This document shows, piece by piece, positions 40,457-48,790 of a stretch of 55,328 bases of DNA (position 1 is its first letter; each line of letters begins with the position of its first letter). The notes beneath the pieces were generated by a model that saw only the letters and a list, made by a program, of their open reading frames with translations, searched no databases and was not told where the DNA came from. A program made the position numbers and the translations under genes. The stretch is from CAYLLN01 sp036496265 (GTDB taxonomy: Bacteria > Planctomycetota > Planctomycetia > Pirellulales > Pirellulaceae), in NCBI GenBank assembly GCA_036496265.1, contig DASXLL010000011.1, positions 1 to 55,328 on the forward strand, in the 5' to 3' direction.

Positions 40457-43141
40457 CTACCGCGGCCTTATCGGCTCGGGCTCAAGAACGGAAACGGCGA
40501 GGTCGTCGAGGGAGGCTTCGCCGAGGCCGGTGAGGGCGAAGGTGATGGTGAGGTTGCCGTTTTGGGGAACGGCGCGGTAGAGCGTGAAAGCCCGCCAGCC
40601 TTGGGTGGCGCGGATTCGATCGCCGAGGTCGGAGCCGGAGAGGGAATCGAAGATTAGTAAGCCGTCGGTCGATGCGCCGAGGCGTTTGGGAACATTCGCA
40701 AAACCGTGGATGCGGACTACCTGACCTTGGCGGACGGGAATGGGGCTGGACGTAACCCAAATCGGCGGCCGCTCGAGTGCCTGCGGGGCTTTGCGGGTAT
40801 CGGTGGCCCAGGCTTGCAGCCGCAAGGCCGAGCGGCCGGAATGCGGGTCGGTCAGGGAGAGTGTCACATCGGTGGCCACGGCAGCACCGATATCTTCGGC
40901 GGTCAATCGTTGCTGCTGCCAGCCGGCCTTGAGCATTTGATCGAGCGACTCCATGTCGCCGGCGGCTTGCACATTGACGCCCCATTGGCCCTTGCGAATT
41001 CGATCCGCCGCAACCCAGTGGAGCGGCAAGGTGGTGAACTGCGCGACACAGGGACTCGCGGCAGGCGTCGGAAACGCCGCTACCGTTTGCTCCCAGTGGC
41101 CGCGGCGAATGCGGGCAATTGCCCGTTCGGCCTTCGTGGTAAGCTCGAAACACCGCTTTTGGTCATTGCTTTCCAACAAACGGGCGGCTTGTTGCAAATC
41201 GGTCTGTGCTTCCTGGATCGACGCGACGGCCGAAGCCAGTGGATGGCCTAACTCGCTGAGCTTGCGGTCGATTTCAACGGCATGGCCTAGTCGCCGCCTA
41301 GCCACATCGTATTTCAGCCGAACTGCGCCATCTTTGTTCAGCTCGTCCAGCGTGCGATAGAGGTGGTTTATTGCGAGTTGGTCTTGCGTAATGACGATCG
41401 CTGCCGCATGAGGGGCATCTTCGAGCACGATTCTCGACCCGCTGCTGGTATGCGTAATGCGAATTGGCTGAATGTCTGCGAGCGAGACGACATAGGCTCG
41501 GTCGGACGCACTGACGCCCGGTACGACGACCGAGACGCTCTTTCGTGGCGGCGGGCCTAAAACAAACTGCTGGGCGGCAGCGTGTTGCGTCAAAATCAAC
41601 AGCCGCGACCGATCGGTCGTCAAAGTGCTGACTTGCAAGCTGCCATCGGCGGCCGCCATTTCCTCGGCCATTTGGCCGCCAGCAATCCAGGGCTCCAGCA
41701 GCTTGAGCTCCATGTTCACCAGGCGAATGGCGTCGGTCCGCAGCGCTCGACTGGCGGTATCGATTGCCAACGGCTGCTCCGAGGGAAAGAAAAAGCCGCG
41801 CATGCCGGCCGAGATCGCATGAAACGCCTCCAGACGCACTTGCTCAGGATCGACATCTTCGTCGACTGGCGCACCACGACTGAAGAGCAGCAGTTGCTCG
41901 TTTAAAAGCAGTGTGCGTTGTGTTTCGACGGCTGCCAGCTCGGGAATTCCGGGCCGCGCGAGGCGCGAACGTGACAAGAGCCATTGCCGTTCGTCGGACA
42001 GCTCCCGGGAATTGCCCAGTGAGGGCCGCTCGAAAAGCAGCATGTTGGCAAGTCGGCTGTATTGTGAAAGCGCCGCGTCGGCGCCGGCGATTAGCGGCCG
42101 GTCGCGCTGCGGATCGATTGCGCGGGTCTCGGCAGCCAACTCACGGGTGCCAAGCAAGTCGCGGTCGGCCAGCCGTGCGCCCAGGCTCCACGCCATTACC
42201 CGCTCGTAACCCATGTCGGGCGCGGGCTGGTCGCCATAGGGCGGTGGCGCGATCAGCCAGAGTTCCAATCGCTGGGCTTCCTTCAATTCGGCTGGTGACG
42301 GCGAGCTGCTGAGCTTGATCGTGTTGAAGCCGAGCGATTTGAGCCACTCCAACGGCTCTCCATGATATTGGACGACGCGTGGCAGAAATGGCCGCCCGTG
42401 GACCATGATCAGCGAGCCGCTAACGGTCGCGCTAGACGTGCCGGTTCCCGCTCCGCCGACGCCAGACCCCGCATCACCGCCATGCCGAGCAGCTTGCGGT
42501 CCGACACCGCTATCCAGGTTCACGTAGCCGTCAATTTCCAGATCATCGATCCATAGCTCGATGTTTCCCGGTGCACTGTAGGCGTTGAGTACGATCAAAT
42601 CGACGTAGGCCTCGCGAGCGTCGATGTCGGAACCGAATTGCGTCCGTAGATGCCGCGTTTCTTGCTCGAGCAGCCGATACGCATCGCGAATTGAAAGTTG
42701 CTGCCATTGACCAACGTCGGTGTACGTGTCGCCGCGTAACAGCGACGTGATGGGCTGGCCGCTTCCCTTGTCCACGTTGCGCGGAAAGACGACGCGGGCC
42801 ATGAGCTGCAGGCTGGGCCGGTCGGCTTTGACGAACAATCGCGGCCGGAACTCCTGAATAACCGGTGCGCGGCCGACCGAATGCACCAGCGGCAGAAAAG
42901 TGCCCTGGCCGACGGTCAGGCGAAAGCGTTCCGACGCCTGGCCACTGTGGGCATCGCGATAGGGCCGGTCATGCGCGAGAATGCGCACGCCGCAGTCGGC
43001 TTCTTTCGAAATCTGCCAGGTTAGGTCGGGGGTTTCGAAAGAATCGCGGAGTTGACCGGCGGCAGCGCCAGCCAAGGAAAGAACGACCGCTGCGACTGTA
43101 AGTCCCTGACGACAGCGAACTGGACAAATCCGCATCGTCAT
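40457..43141 (-). CDS. Large secreted protein of unknown function
   Basis: An 894-residue exported protein. The signal peptide ends near residue 30 (LSLAGAAAGQ). The N-terminal 240 residues look like a beta-sandwich of carbohydrate-binding type, with IELWIDDLEIDGYV at its end. A Gly-rich linker follows. The central part (about 260-560) has a glycosidase-like TIM-barrel look: LIMVHGRPFLPRVVQYHGEP, LEWLKSLGFNTIKL, and AFHAISAGMRGFFFPSEQPL. A helical stretch and a second beta domain (LQAWATDTRK to LDDLAVSVLEPE) complete it. The start at 43141 has AAGGAG upstream. Catalytic acids cannot be assigned. Polysaccharide binding or breakdown is a guess from the layout. Confidence 0.75.
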   Translation of the reverse strand: MTMRICPVRCRQGLTVAAVVLSLAGAAAGQLRDSFETPDLTWQISKEADCGVRILAHDRPYRDAHSGQASERFRLTVGQGTFLPLVHSVGRAPVIQEFRPRLFVKADRPSLQLMARVVFPRNVDKGSGQPITSLLRGDTYTDVGQWQQLSIRDAYRLLEQETRHLRTQFGSDIDAREAYVDLIVLNAYSAPGNIELWIDDLEIDGYVNLDSGVGPQAARHGGDAGSGVGGAGTGTSSATVSGSLIMVHGRPFLPRVVQYHGEPLEWLKSLGFNTIKLSSSPSPAELKEAQRLELWLIAPPPYGDQPAPDMGYERVMAWSLGARLADRDLLGTRELAAETRAIDPQRDRPLIAGADAALSQYSRLANMLLFERPSLGNSRELSDERQWLLSRSRLARPGIPELAAVETQRTLLLNEQLLLFSRGAPVDEDVDPEQVRLEAFHAISAGMRGFFFPSEQPLAIDTASRALRTDAIRLVNMELKLLEPWIAGGQMAEEMAAADGSLQVSTLTTDRSRLLILTQHAAAQQFVLGPPPRKSVSVVVPGVSASDRAYVVSLADIQPIRITHTSSGSRIVLEDAPHAAAIVITQDQLAINHLYRTLDELNKDGAVRLKYDVARRRLGHAVEIDRKLSELGHPLASAVASIQEAQTDLQQAARLLESNDQKRCFELTTKAERAIARIRRGHWEQTVAAFPTPAASPCVAQFTTLPLHWVAADRIRKGQWGVNVQAAGDMESLDQMLKAGWQQQRLTAEDIGAAVATDVTLSLTDPHSGRSALRLQAWATDTRKAPQALERPPIWVTSSPIPVRQGQVVRIHGFANVPKRLGASTDGLLIFDSLSGSDLGDRIRATQGWRAFTLYRAVPQNGNLTITFALTGLGEASLDDLAVSVLEPEPIRPR

Positions 43142-43490
43142 AGGTTTTCCGCTCCTTTTTCTCGCTTCGCCGTCAGGAACGTGCGAATGCAGGCGAATCT
43201 CGTATTCCGCAAAGGACTTATCGACTGCCGCGCGGGGCGAAATGGCAACACGGCGCAAAGCAGTCGCTTTTTGCGCAAACCCGGCTTGTATCAGACTTTA
43301 CGGCTAAGCACGAGAGCAAGTGTTGTTGTATCGCAACAGGTGTGACAGTTTTGCGGTCGCAGTCAACGCGTCCATAAGTGCCTTTCTCACCGCCACTTAC
43401 ATACAATTACTCGCCGCCGATAGATCACGCTGGCATAGCTGCTGCATTAAGCCCCCTGCCACTGACCGATCACGAGGAGCTTAGAGCCGC
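43142..43490. other. Intergenic region between divergent genes
   Basis: A 349-bp gap between the divergently transcribed large secreted protein gene and the small protein gene at 43491. I see no gene in it. The only feature worth noting is a sigma-54-like sequence at 43431-43446. Confidence 0.6.
43431..43446 (+). promoter_or_regulatory. Possible sigma-54 promoter
   Basis: TGGCATAGCTGCTGCA matches the -24/-12 pattern TGGCACG-N4-TTGCA with the invariant GG and GC correctly spaced and three mismatches outside them. It lies 45 bp upstream of the start of the small protein gene at 43491. Confidence 0.3.
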
Positions 43491-43784
43491 ATGAGCCAGT
43501 ACAAGATCGCAACGCAGACCGAAGAGCTTCCCAAAGACGTGGCGGACCTCGCCGCGGCTATTAGCAGTCTGCCGGCGGAACACCGCACGCGGCTGGAGAC
43601 GCTCATGTATCGTGTCATCGATAGCACTAAGCGCCGCCGCCGCATTCTCAATTTGGTGCAAGAAGCGTTGAGCCAACTTCGACTGGATATGAAGTATCTG
43701 GTGTTCGACCTGGAAGCGACGCGCCGCGAGCGTGACGCATTGAAGGATGGCTCCGACGACGAACATCCGCGGGGCGAAAACTAA
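43491..43784 (+). CDS. Small helical cytoplasmic protein
   Basis: A 97-residue protein, all helical in appearance, without signal peptide or cysteines. It has a central basic cluster (STKRRRRILNLVQEAL) between two amphipathic helices, and a charged C-terminal tail. I do not recognise a family; the pattern could suit a small nucleic-acid- or protein-binding adaptor. A good ribosome binding site (GAGGAG) lies 15-10 bases upstream. It is monocistronic: a strong terminator follows and a sigma-54-like sequence precedes it. Confidence 0.75.
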   Translation: MSQYKIATQTEELPKDVADLAAAISSLPAEHRTRLETLMYRVIDSTKRRRRILNLVQEALSQLRLDMKYLVFDLEATRRERDALKDGSDDEHPRGEN

Positions 43785-43813
43785 CACATTTTCGAGAAGC
43801 TGGAACCGGAAAA

Positions 43814-43862
43814 GCCAAACGCCTCGGCAGCGAAGGATTCGCGGCCGAGGCGTTGGTTTTTT
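43814..43862. terminator. Strong rho-independent terminator
   Basis: ACGCCTCGGC pairs with GCCGAGGCGT around a partly self-pairing loop (GCGAAGGATTCGC), and the descending arm runs into GG and six T. It serves the small protein gene ending at 43784 and may also end the convergent BBP7 gene. Confidence 0.85.
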
Positions 43863-43904
43863 AGACGAGCTGAATTCTAAAGGTCGGAAACTCGCGGGCG
43901 GAAA

Positions 43905-45329
43905 TTACCAGCGGAATTCGCTGCCGAGGCTGATACCTTGGACCCAGAAATCGGTCCGCTGGAACTTCGGCGCCGGCGTCGCAGAGCCTGCCAGGTTGCC
44001 GCCGAAGAGTTGCGAGCTGTTCACATTCGTGTCGATCTGGTTGCCGGCGAGCAACGCCCGGCTCCAGTAGATGAACGTGTAGCCGCAGGTCAGCCGCCAG
44101 CTCTGGTTCACGTTGTAAACCAGGTTGGTGTTGAGTTCGGGGATGAACACGAAGTGGTTCTGCTGCACGCTGCCGATGTTGGTCGGCTGCGTGAAGATTC
44201 CGCCGGGGGTCGAGAGACCGCTAACCGTGTTGTTGCCCGAAATCGTCACTCGTTCGCGCTGATTGCCGGCAGCCACTTTGAAGAGGCCTTCGAGCGTGAT
44301 CGGGCCGCGATACGATTTGGCGAGGAAACCGAACGAACCACCGTGGAACTCGTTCTGCGTGCGGAACGAGTCGAACGTGTTGATGGTGGCGTTGGGAAGG
44401 GCCGCGGCGCCATTGGTTACCGAGTTGGTGGCGATTGCGATCGAGTCGTCCAAGCGGGCGAATTGATAGCCGCCGAGCACGTCGATCGACGAATAGCCGT
44501 CGCTATACCAATTGCGGCTGGCATAGGCATCGGCACCGATGATGGAGTTCTTCGACAGAACGCGGACATCACCGGAGGTCGTTAGATCCGGGTGTGCTGC
44601 GAGGTAGGCGTTGGGGACGCCGAGCAAAGTGTCGTTAAACGGCAGGCCAATGATCGGCGTTTGGGTTTGGTTCGTGGCAAACGTCGCCGAACCGTTTTCG
44701 ATACCCCAGAACCGCAAGGTGCCGGACGTGATGCCATCCTGGAACAGATGGCTGTACGTCAAGCGGCCACCGTTCCGCAGGTTGGTGCCAATCGGGTCAT
44801 TGCCATAAAGAACGGATGTGGCAAAGCCCGGGGCGATGACACCGGCCGTCGGCACACCACCGTTGATGACTGGCGTTCCCACCGGGCTAGTCGTCACCAG
44901 CGGCGGCGTGTTGCGGCCGCGGCTAAACCAGCCGAGCCATTCCATGCGGAAGCCGTCGGTCGTGCAATCGCAGCAGCAATCGCTGAGGCATGTGTTGCAA
45001 CCGTTGCAGCCGCAATTGTTGTTGCAGCCACAAGCATCTTGGCAGCCGTTGCCGGCCGCGAAGTAGTTGGTCTGCAACAGCTCGCCCGCCGATTTTGTCT
45101 TCTCGGCGACGTAGAGAGCTTTTTTCTCTTGTCCCGCGGCCTGGGATGTACCCACGGCGTTGGCGACCGTGGACGATTCGGCGGCGCCAGAGGCGTCGTC
45201 ATCGTCCGAAATTTTGTAGTGGCTTTGTCCGGTGGAATAATAATTCGCAGTACCGGAATCGGCAGCGCGGGCGGCCAACGCCAACCCTCCAACCGCCAGA
45301 ATCATCAGTGTCGTAATCGTGCGACGCAT
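43905..45329 (-). CDS. BBP7-family outer-membrane beta-barrel with Cys-rich segment
   Basis: A 474-residue protein of the BBP7 family known from planctomycetes. A signal peptide (MRRTITTLMILAVGGLALAARA) starts at the ATG at 45329, with GGGGGCGGGA upstream. A Ser/Asp-rich region follows. Then comes a remarkable segment around residues 90-124 with eleven cysteines (CGCNNNCGCNGCNTC and then CLSDCCCDC). The rest is a barrel with many Gly/Asn/Thr strands, such as GGRLTYSHLFQDG, GADAYASRNWY and FIPELNTNLVYNVNQSWRLTCGYTF, and ends in Trp, a fitting last residue for barrel insertion. The role of the family is unknown; the Cys block may cross-link to other envelope proteins. Confidence 0.9.
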   Translation of the reverse strand: MRRTITTLMILAVGGLALAARAADSGTANYYSTGQSHYKISDDDDASGAAESSTVANAVGTSQAAGQEKKALYVAEKTKSAGELLQTNYFAAGNGCQDACGCNNNCGCNGCNTCLSDCCCDCTTDGFRMEWLGWFSRGRNTPPLVTTSPVGTPVINGGVPTAGVIAPGFATSVLYGNDPIGTNLRNGGRLTYSHLFQDGITSGTLRFWGIENGSATFATNQTQTPIIGLPFNDTLLGVPNAYLAAHPDLTTSGDVRVLSKNSIIGADAYASRNWYSDGYSSIDVLGGYQFARLDDSIAIATNSVTNGAAALPNATINTFDSFRTQNEFHGGSFGFLAKSYRGPITLEGLFKVAAGNQRERVTISGNNTVSGLSTPGGIFTQPTNIGSVQQNHFVFIPELNTNLVYNVNQSWRLTCGYTFIYWSRALLAGNQIDTNVNSSQLFGGNLAGSATPAPKFQRTDFWVQGISLGSEFRW

Positions 45330-45617
45330 CGTCCCGCCCCCTATGGTTTTTCCTGCTCGTCTGGCCGGCTGTTCAGTGAATTCCCGTGCTAAGGGCCGCA
45401 CGGCATGTGCCGGTTCTTCGACGTGTATCGTCTGTGTCACTTTTGCGCAATGAGACGGGGCAATTCGGTTCGGGTAAGGGAAGCTGGGTAAGACCTGCGG
45501 CTGCCCTTCTCGGCACGTCTTCGCCCCGCGGCAAACGACGCAAAACCGCTGCTATCGGAACCTCGCTGGCATGACGTAGAGTTTGACGGCGCAGCGAGTT
45601 ACGACTTTGAGGCCGCG

Positions 45618-46943
45618 ATGACTGGTTTTGTCTTCATTCTGGCGATAGCAAATTTGTTTCTCGGCTACGTTGCCGCGGCATCGCTCACCGACCCGCCTCC
45701 TTGGGGAGGGCTTGTCGATCGCCTTCGTCGTCATGCGGGTCTCTCGGTATCGATTCGTTTACCAAATGTGTTTCGCGCTGGTAGCGGCAACTCTGTTGCG
45801 GCCGTCGCTCTCGCCGAAGTCGGCCAAGGAGGCCGACCGACGGTCGCCGGCCTCGATGAATTGCCCGCGGGCTGGCTGGTGCAGCTTGCCTCGGAAGGCA
45901 TCGTTGCCGAAACGTTCGTGGAGGCGACCGCGCATGTGCTGCGGCTCGATATCAGTCGTCACCGGGAGCAGCTCGTTGTCGCCGAAACGCGGGCCCGCGC
46001 CGCCGCGAGCCGGCGCGATGCTGCGACGCTAACAAAGCTGGCGGAAGAGCTGCGTTCGTTGATCGGCGAATGGCTCGACGGTCAAGCTTCCGCGGCGGAT
46101 ATGCTCGCCCAGCACAATGGCCGCCTCGGCGACCACGAGCAAGCTGCCGCGGCGCTCGAGCAGGCGCTCCTCGACAAGGCGGCCCAAATCCGCACGGCCT
46201 GTGGTGTGCTCGATTCATTGTCGAACGTTAAAGAAGTTGAAATTCGCGGCAAGCAGCTCGTGGAGAACATCACGACGTTGCTGCTGCACGTCCATAACCT
46301 CCGCGACCGCATCACCGACTTGTTGGCGACGCTCATCCGCGTCGGCGCCAAGTTCGACATACTACCCCCGACGGTTCAAAACGACTTCGCCACGGGCAAA
46401 AGCAACCGCATCGGCCTCGAATCGCTGCTCGCCAGCTGGTGGGCGGACGACAAGGAGCGGACTCGGCCGCTCAGTGCGATTCTCATTGACGTCGATCGCT
46501 TCGGCCGCGCCAATCAACGTCTCGGCACCCATTGCGGCGACATGGCGCTCGCGGCATTGGCCCAGCTGATTGACGAGACGATCGTCAAAGATACGGGTTT
46601 CGAGCGGCTGGTTCGCATCGCGGGCGACAAATTTCTGATCCTGCAAGGTGACGTCGGCCCGCATCAGGCTCTGACGACGGCCGAGCGTTTGCGGCAATCG
46701 ATCGAAGCGTCCACGTTCGACGACGACGGCGCGGAGTTCGAAATGACGATCAGTTGCGGAATCATCGATGCCGGCTCCAGTGCCTCTAGCTTCGATCTCG
46801 TCCGTCGGGCCTATGAAACAATGCGTTTCGCGAAAAAAGCTGGCCGCAACCGCTGTGCTTTCGACAAGGGCGACGGCCCCACGATGCTCGACCCGCCGCA
46901 GTTCCCCGTCAAGGCACGGACGATTAGCCTGCCCGCAGATTAA
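45618..46943 (+). CDS. Membrane-anchored protein with degenerate GGDEF domain
   Basis: A 441-residue protein: one N-terminal membrane helix (FVFILAIANLFLGYVAAASL), a helical, partly coiled-coil region to about residue 260, then a GGDEF-type domain. In that domain LSAILIDVDRFGRANQRLG is well preserved, but the signature GG(D/E)EF is Ala335-Gly336-Asp337-Lys338-Phe339. Loss of the catalytic Glu suggests that it does not make cyclic di-GMP; it may bind GTP or act as a scaffold or effector. C-terminal FAKKAGRNRCAF fits the end of the family. It is transcribed away from BBP7. Confidence 0.88.
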   Translation: MTGFVFILAIANLFLGYVAAASLTDPPPWGGLVDRLRRHAGLSVSIRLPNVFRAGSGNSVAAVALAEVGQGGRPTVAGLDELPAGWLVQLASEGIVAETFVEATAHVLRLDISRHREQLVVAETRARAAASRRDAATLTKLAEELRSLIGEWLDGQASAADMLAQHNGRLGDHEQAAAALEQALLDKAAQIRTACGVLDSLSNVKEVEIRGKQLVENITTLLLHVHNLRDRITDLLATLIRVGAKFDILPPTVQNDFATGKSNRIGLESLLASWWADDKERTRPLSAILIDVDRFGRANQRLGTHCGDMALAALAQLIDETIVKDTGFERLVRIAGDKFLILQGDVGPHQALTTAERLRQSIEASTFDDDGAEFEMTISCGIIDAGSSASSFDLVRRAYETMRFAKKAGRNRCAFDKGDGPTMLDPPQFPVKARTISLPAD

Positions 46944-47438
46944 CGGTGCGTAGTGACAACTGCGGCTTCTTCTCCGCCGCTTGGACTCATTTTGCGGTCG
47001 TGGAATATTTCACCGGACTGGTAAGGCAGATGGTGAACTGATCAGCCCTCCAGCCGCGAGAGGCCATGCCCTAAAGCGTTGGTAGTTCAGGGAAAATGCA
47101 ACTCGCAAGCAGGTGGATGCAGGGCGAATAAATCACCAACGGGAGGTAAATCCTGGACGAGTGGTGAACAATTCGCTGGCGGGCGTTGCAAAGGGCTGAC
47201 GGATAGCGACTTAGGGCGAATTTGGGGATGGTGAATCTTTGGATAGACGATCGTAGGGAAGCAGGAGTGAATAACCAGGTTGCCAAAAAGCGATTCGAGC
47301 GCGAGTTGCGGGCGATTTTATACAAATGTTCACATTTCGTCAGGTTGGTTCTTAAAATTCTTGGGATGCAGTTCGGGACAAGCCAATTATTGCCAGCGGG
47401 TGCGGACGGTTTTGAGTGGCCGGGGTTAGAATGGACGG
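46944..47438. other. Intergenic region without recognised features
   Basis: A 495-bp stretch between the GGDEF gene and the next plus-strand gene. Several open frames cross it, but none has a motif, a membrane segment with sense, or a good ribosome binding site. No repeat, terminator with T tract or RNA gene was recognised. Confidence 0.5.
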
Positions 47439-48668
47439 ATGAAGCTTGCTCTGCTTGGTGCGGACGCCGATAGCATTGCCTTGGTTTGCTGGGCTGCCAA
47501 CGAAGGCGGCCACAGAATCGTCGTTGCGTATGAGAGCCAAGCTTTCGAGACTGAACTGACGGGGCTCGCGCCCGGCATTCGCGTCAACAACAACTGGGAG
47601 GAACTGTTCCTGGGAAGCGTCGCCGACGCGGTGATTATTGGCCGCGGGGGTCGCGAGGCCGCGCTGGAGGTCAATATCGATCCCGCCGAGCACCGAGCGG
47701 ACCAACTCCGCAAGCTCACCCAGGCGGCGGTGCCGATGATCGTGGTATGCCCGGCCTGCGAAGCAATCGTCGGCTTTGAAATCGAGATGATCCGCAATGA
47801 CACGAAAGCAGTGATTGTTCCTTATGTTCCTGGGGAGTGGCGAGCGGCGTTTGGCGAACTGCAAGACTTCGTCTCCTGGCGCGAAAATTCGCCACTGGGG
47901 CCGATTGAGCAGATTATTTTTCAGCGGGAGCAAAAAGACCGCTCGCGGGAAGCGGTTCTCAGGCAATTGGCCCGCGATATCACGCTGCTGCGACGATTGA
48001 TCGGTTCGATTCAGACCGTCACTGCGAGCGGACCGCCCGCCGCCGTCGGTCGCGATCCGCTGGGGCCGAAAGTGAAGGAACTGCCCTCGTTAGCGAACTT
48101 GAGTGTTTCATTTACCGGGGAGGAAGGGCTCGCGGCGCGGTGGTCTGTTGCGCCGGCCACCCGCGCAGGGCGGGCTCGCCTTTCCGTCATCGGCGAGCGA
48201 GGGGACGCAATTCTAGAAATGCCGAATGATGGCGTGTGGTCGTTAACGGTCAACGCCGAAACCGAAACCAGCGAACCACGGTCCCAGCGGCACGAAGCCG
48301 AGGTCCTATTTTGGCAGCTTAAGCACGCGGCTGCCGGCGAAGTGCCGGACGAGGACGCCTGGCTTGCCGCTTGCCGCGATCAAGAAGCGGCCGAAGCGGT
48401 CGATCGCAGCCTCGCTCGCAGCCGCACGATCGAGTTGTTCAATGAAAGTCACAGTGAGGAGCAATCGTTCAAGGGCGTTATGGCGATGGGCGGCTGCTTG
48501 CTTTTAATGGGCGCGCTTGCGGTGTTGTTTCTGGTCGTCCTTGTCGAAAGCCTTCAGCTTCCGATACGCGGGTTTTTGGTGTGGCGGCTGTGGCCGGTGT
48601 ATTTGCTGGTGCCGATCGTGGTGTTTCTGATGTTGCAGTTTTTGCAGTTCGCGGCGAAACGGCGATAG
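47439..48668 (+). CDS. Membrane protein with N-terminal Rossmann-like domain
   Basis: A 409-residue protein. The first 130 residues look like a Gfo/Idh/MocA-type nucleotide-binding fold without a clean GxGxxG: MKLALLGADADSIALVC, then VADAVIIGRGG and PMIVVCPACEAIVG. A middle region (about 180-300) has beta character (LSVSFTGEEGLAARW). Two membrane helices near the C-terminus (MAMGGCLLLMGALAVLFLVV and VYLLVPIVVFLMLQFL) anchor it. I do not know its function. It is followed by the haem dehydrogenase gene 122 bp downstream on the same strand. Confidence 0.75.
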   Translation: MKLALLGADADSIALVCWAANEGGHRIVVAYESQAFETELTGLAPGIRVNNNWEELFLGSVADAVIIGRGGREAALEVNIDPAEHRADQLRKLTQAAVPMIVVCPACEAIVGFEIEMIRNDTKAVIVPYVPGEWRAAFGELQDFVSWRENSPLGPIEQIIFQREQKDRSREAVLRQLARDITLLRRLIGSIQTVTASGPPAAVGRDPLGPKVKELPSLANLSVSFTGEEGLAARWSVAPATRAGRARLSVIGERGDAILEMPNDGVWSLTVNAETETSEPRSQRHEAEVLFWQLKHAAAGEVPDEDAWLAACRDQEAAEAVDRSLARSRTIELFNESHSEEQSFKGVMAMGGCLLLMGALAVLFLVVLVESLQLPIRGFLVWRLWPVYLLVPIVVFLMLQFLQFAAKRR

Positions 48669-48746
48669 TCGAGGCAATTGGCAAGCGGTCGATCGAGGAA
48701 TTGGCACGATTGTTTGCTTAGCGTGGCGGCGGATACGATGGGGACT

Positions 48747-48774
48747 GTACTCGGTACTGAGTACTCAGTACTTA
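48747..48774. repeat. Heptanucleotide array, GTACTNN type
   Basis: Four contiguous 7-bp units, GTACTCG, GTACTGA, GTACTCA, GTACTTA, 17-44 bp before the dehydrogenase start. Same family as 25813-25840. Confidence 0.75.
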
Positions 48775-48790
48775 GCGATGGAGATGAAGC

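Noticed and set aside
47071..47473. Small genes in the gap before 47439
   Set aside because: The frames on both strands lack motifs, sensible hydrophobic pattern and ribosome binding sites.
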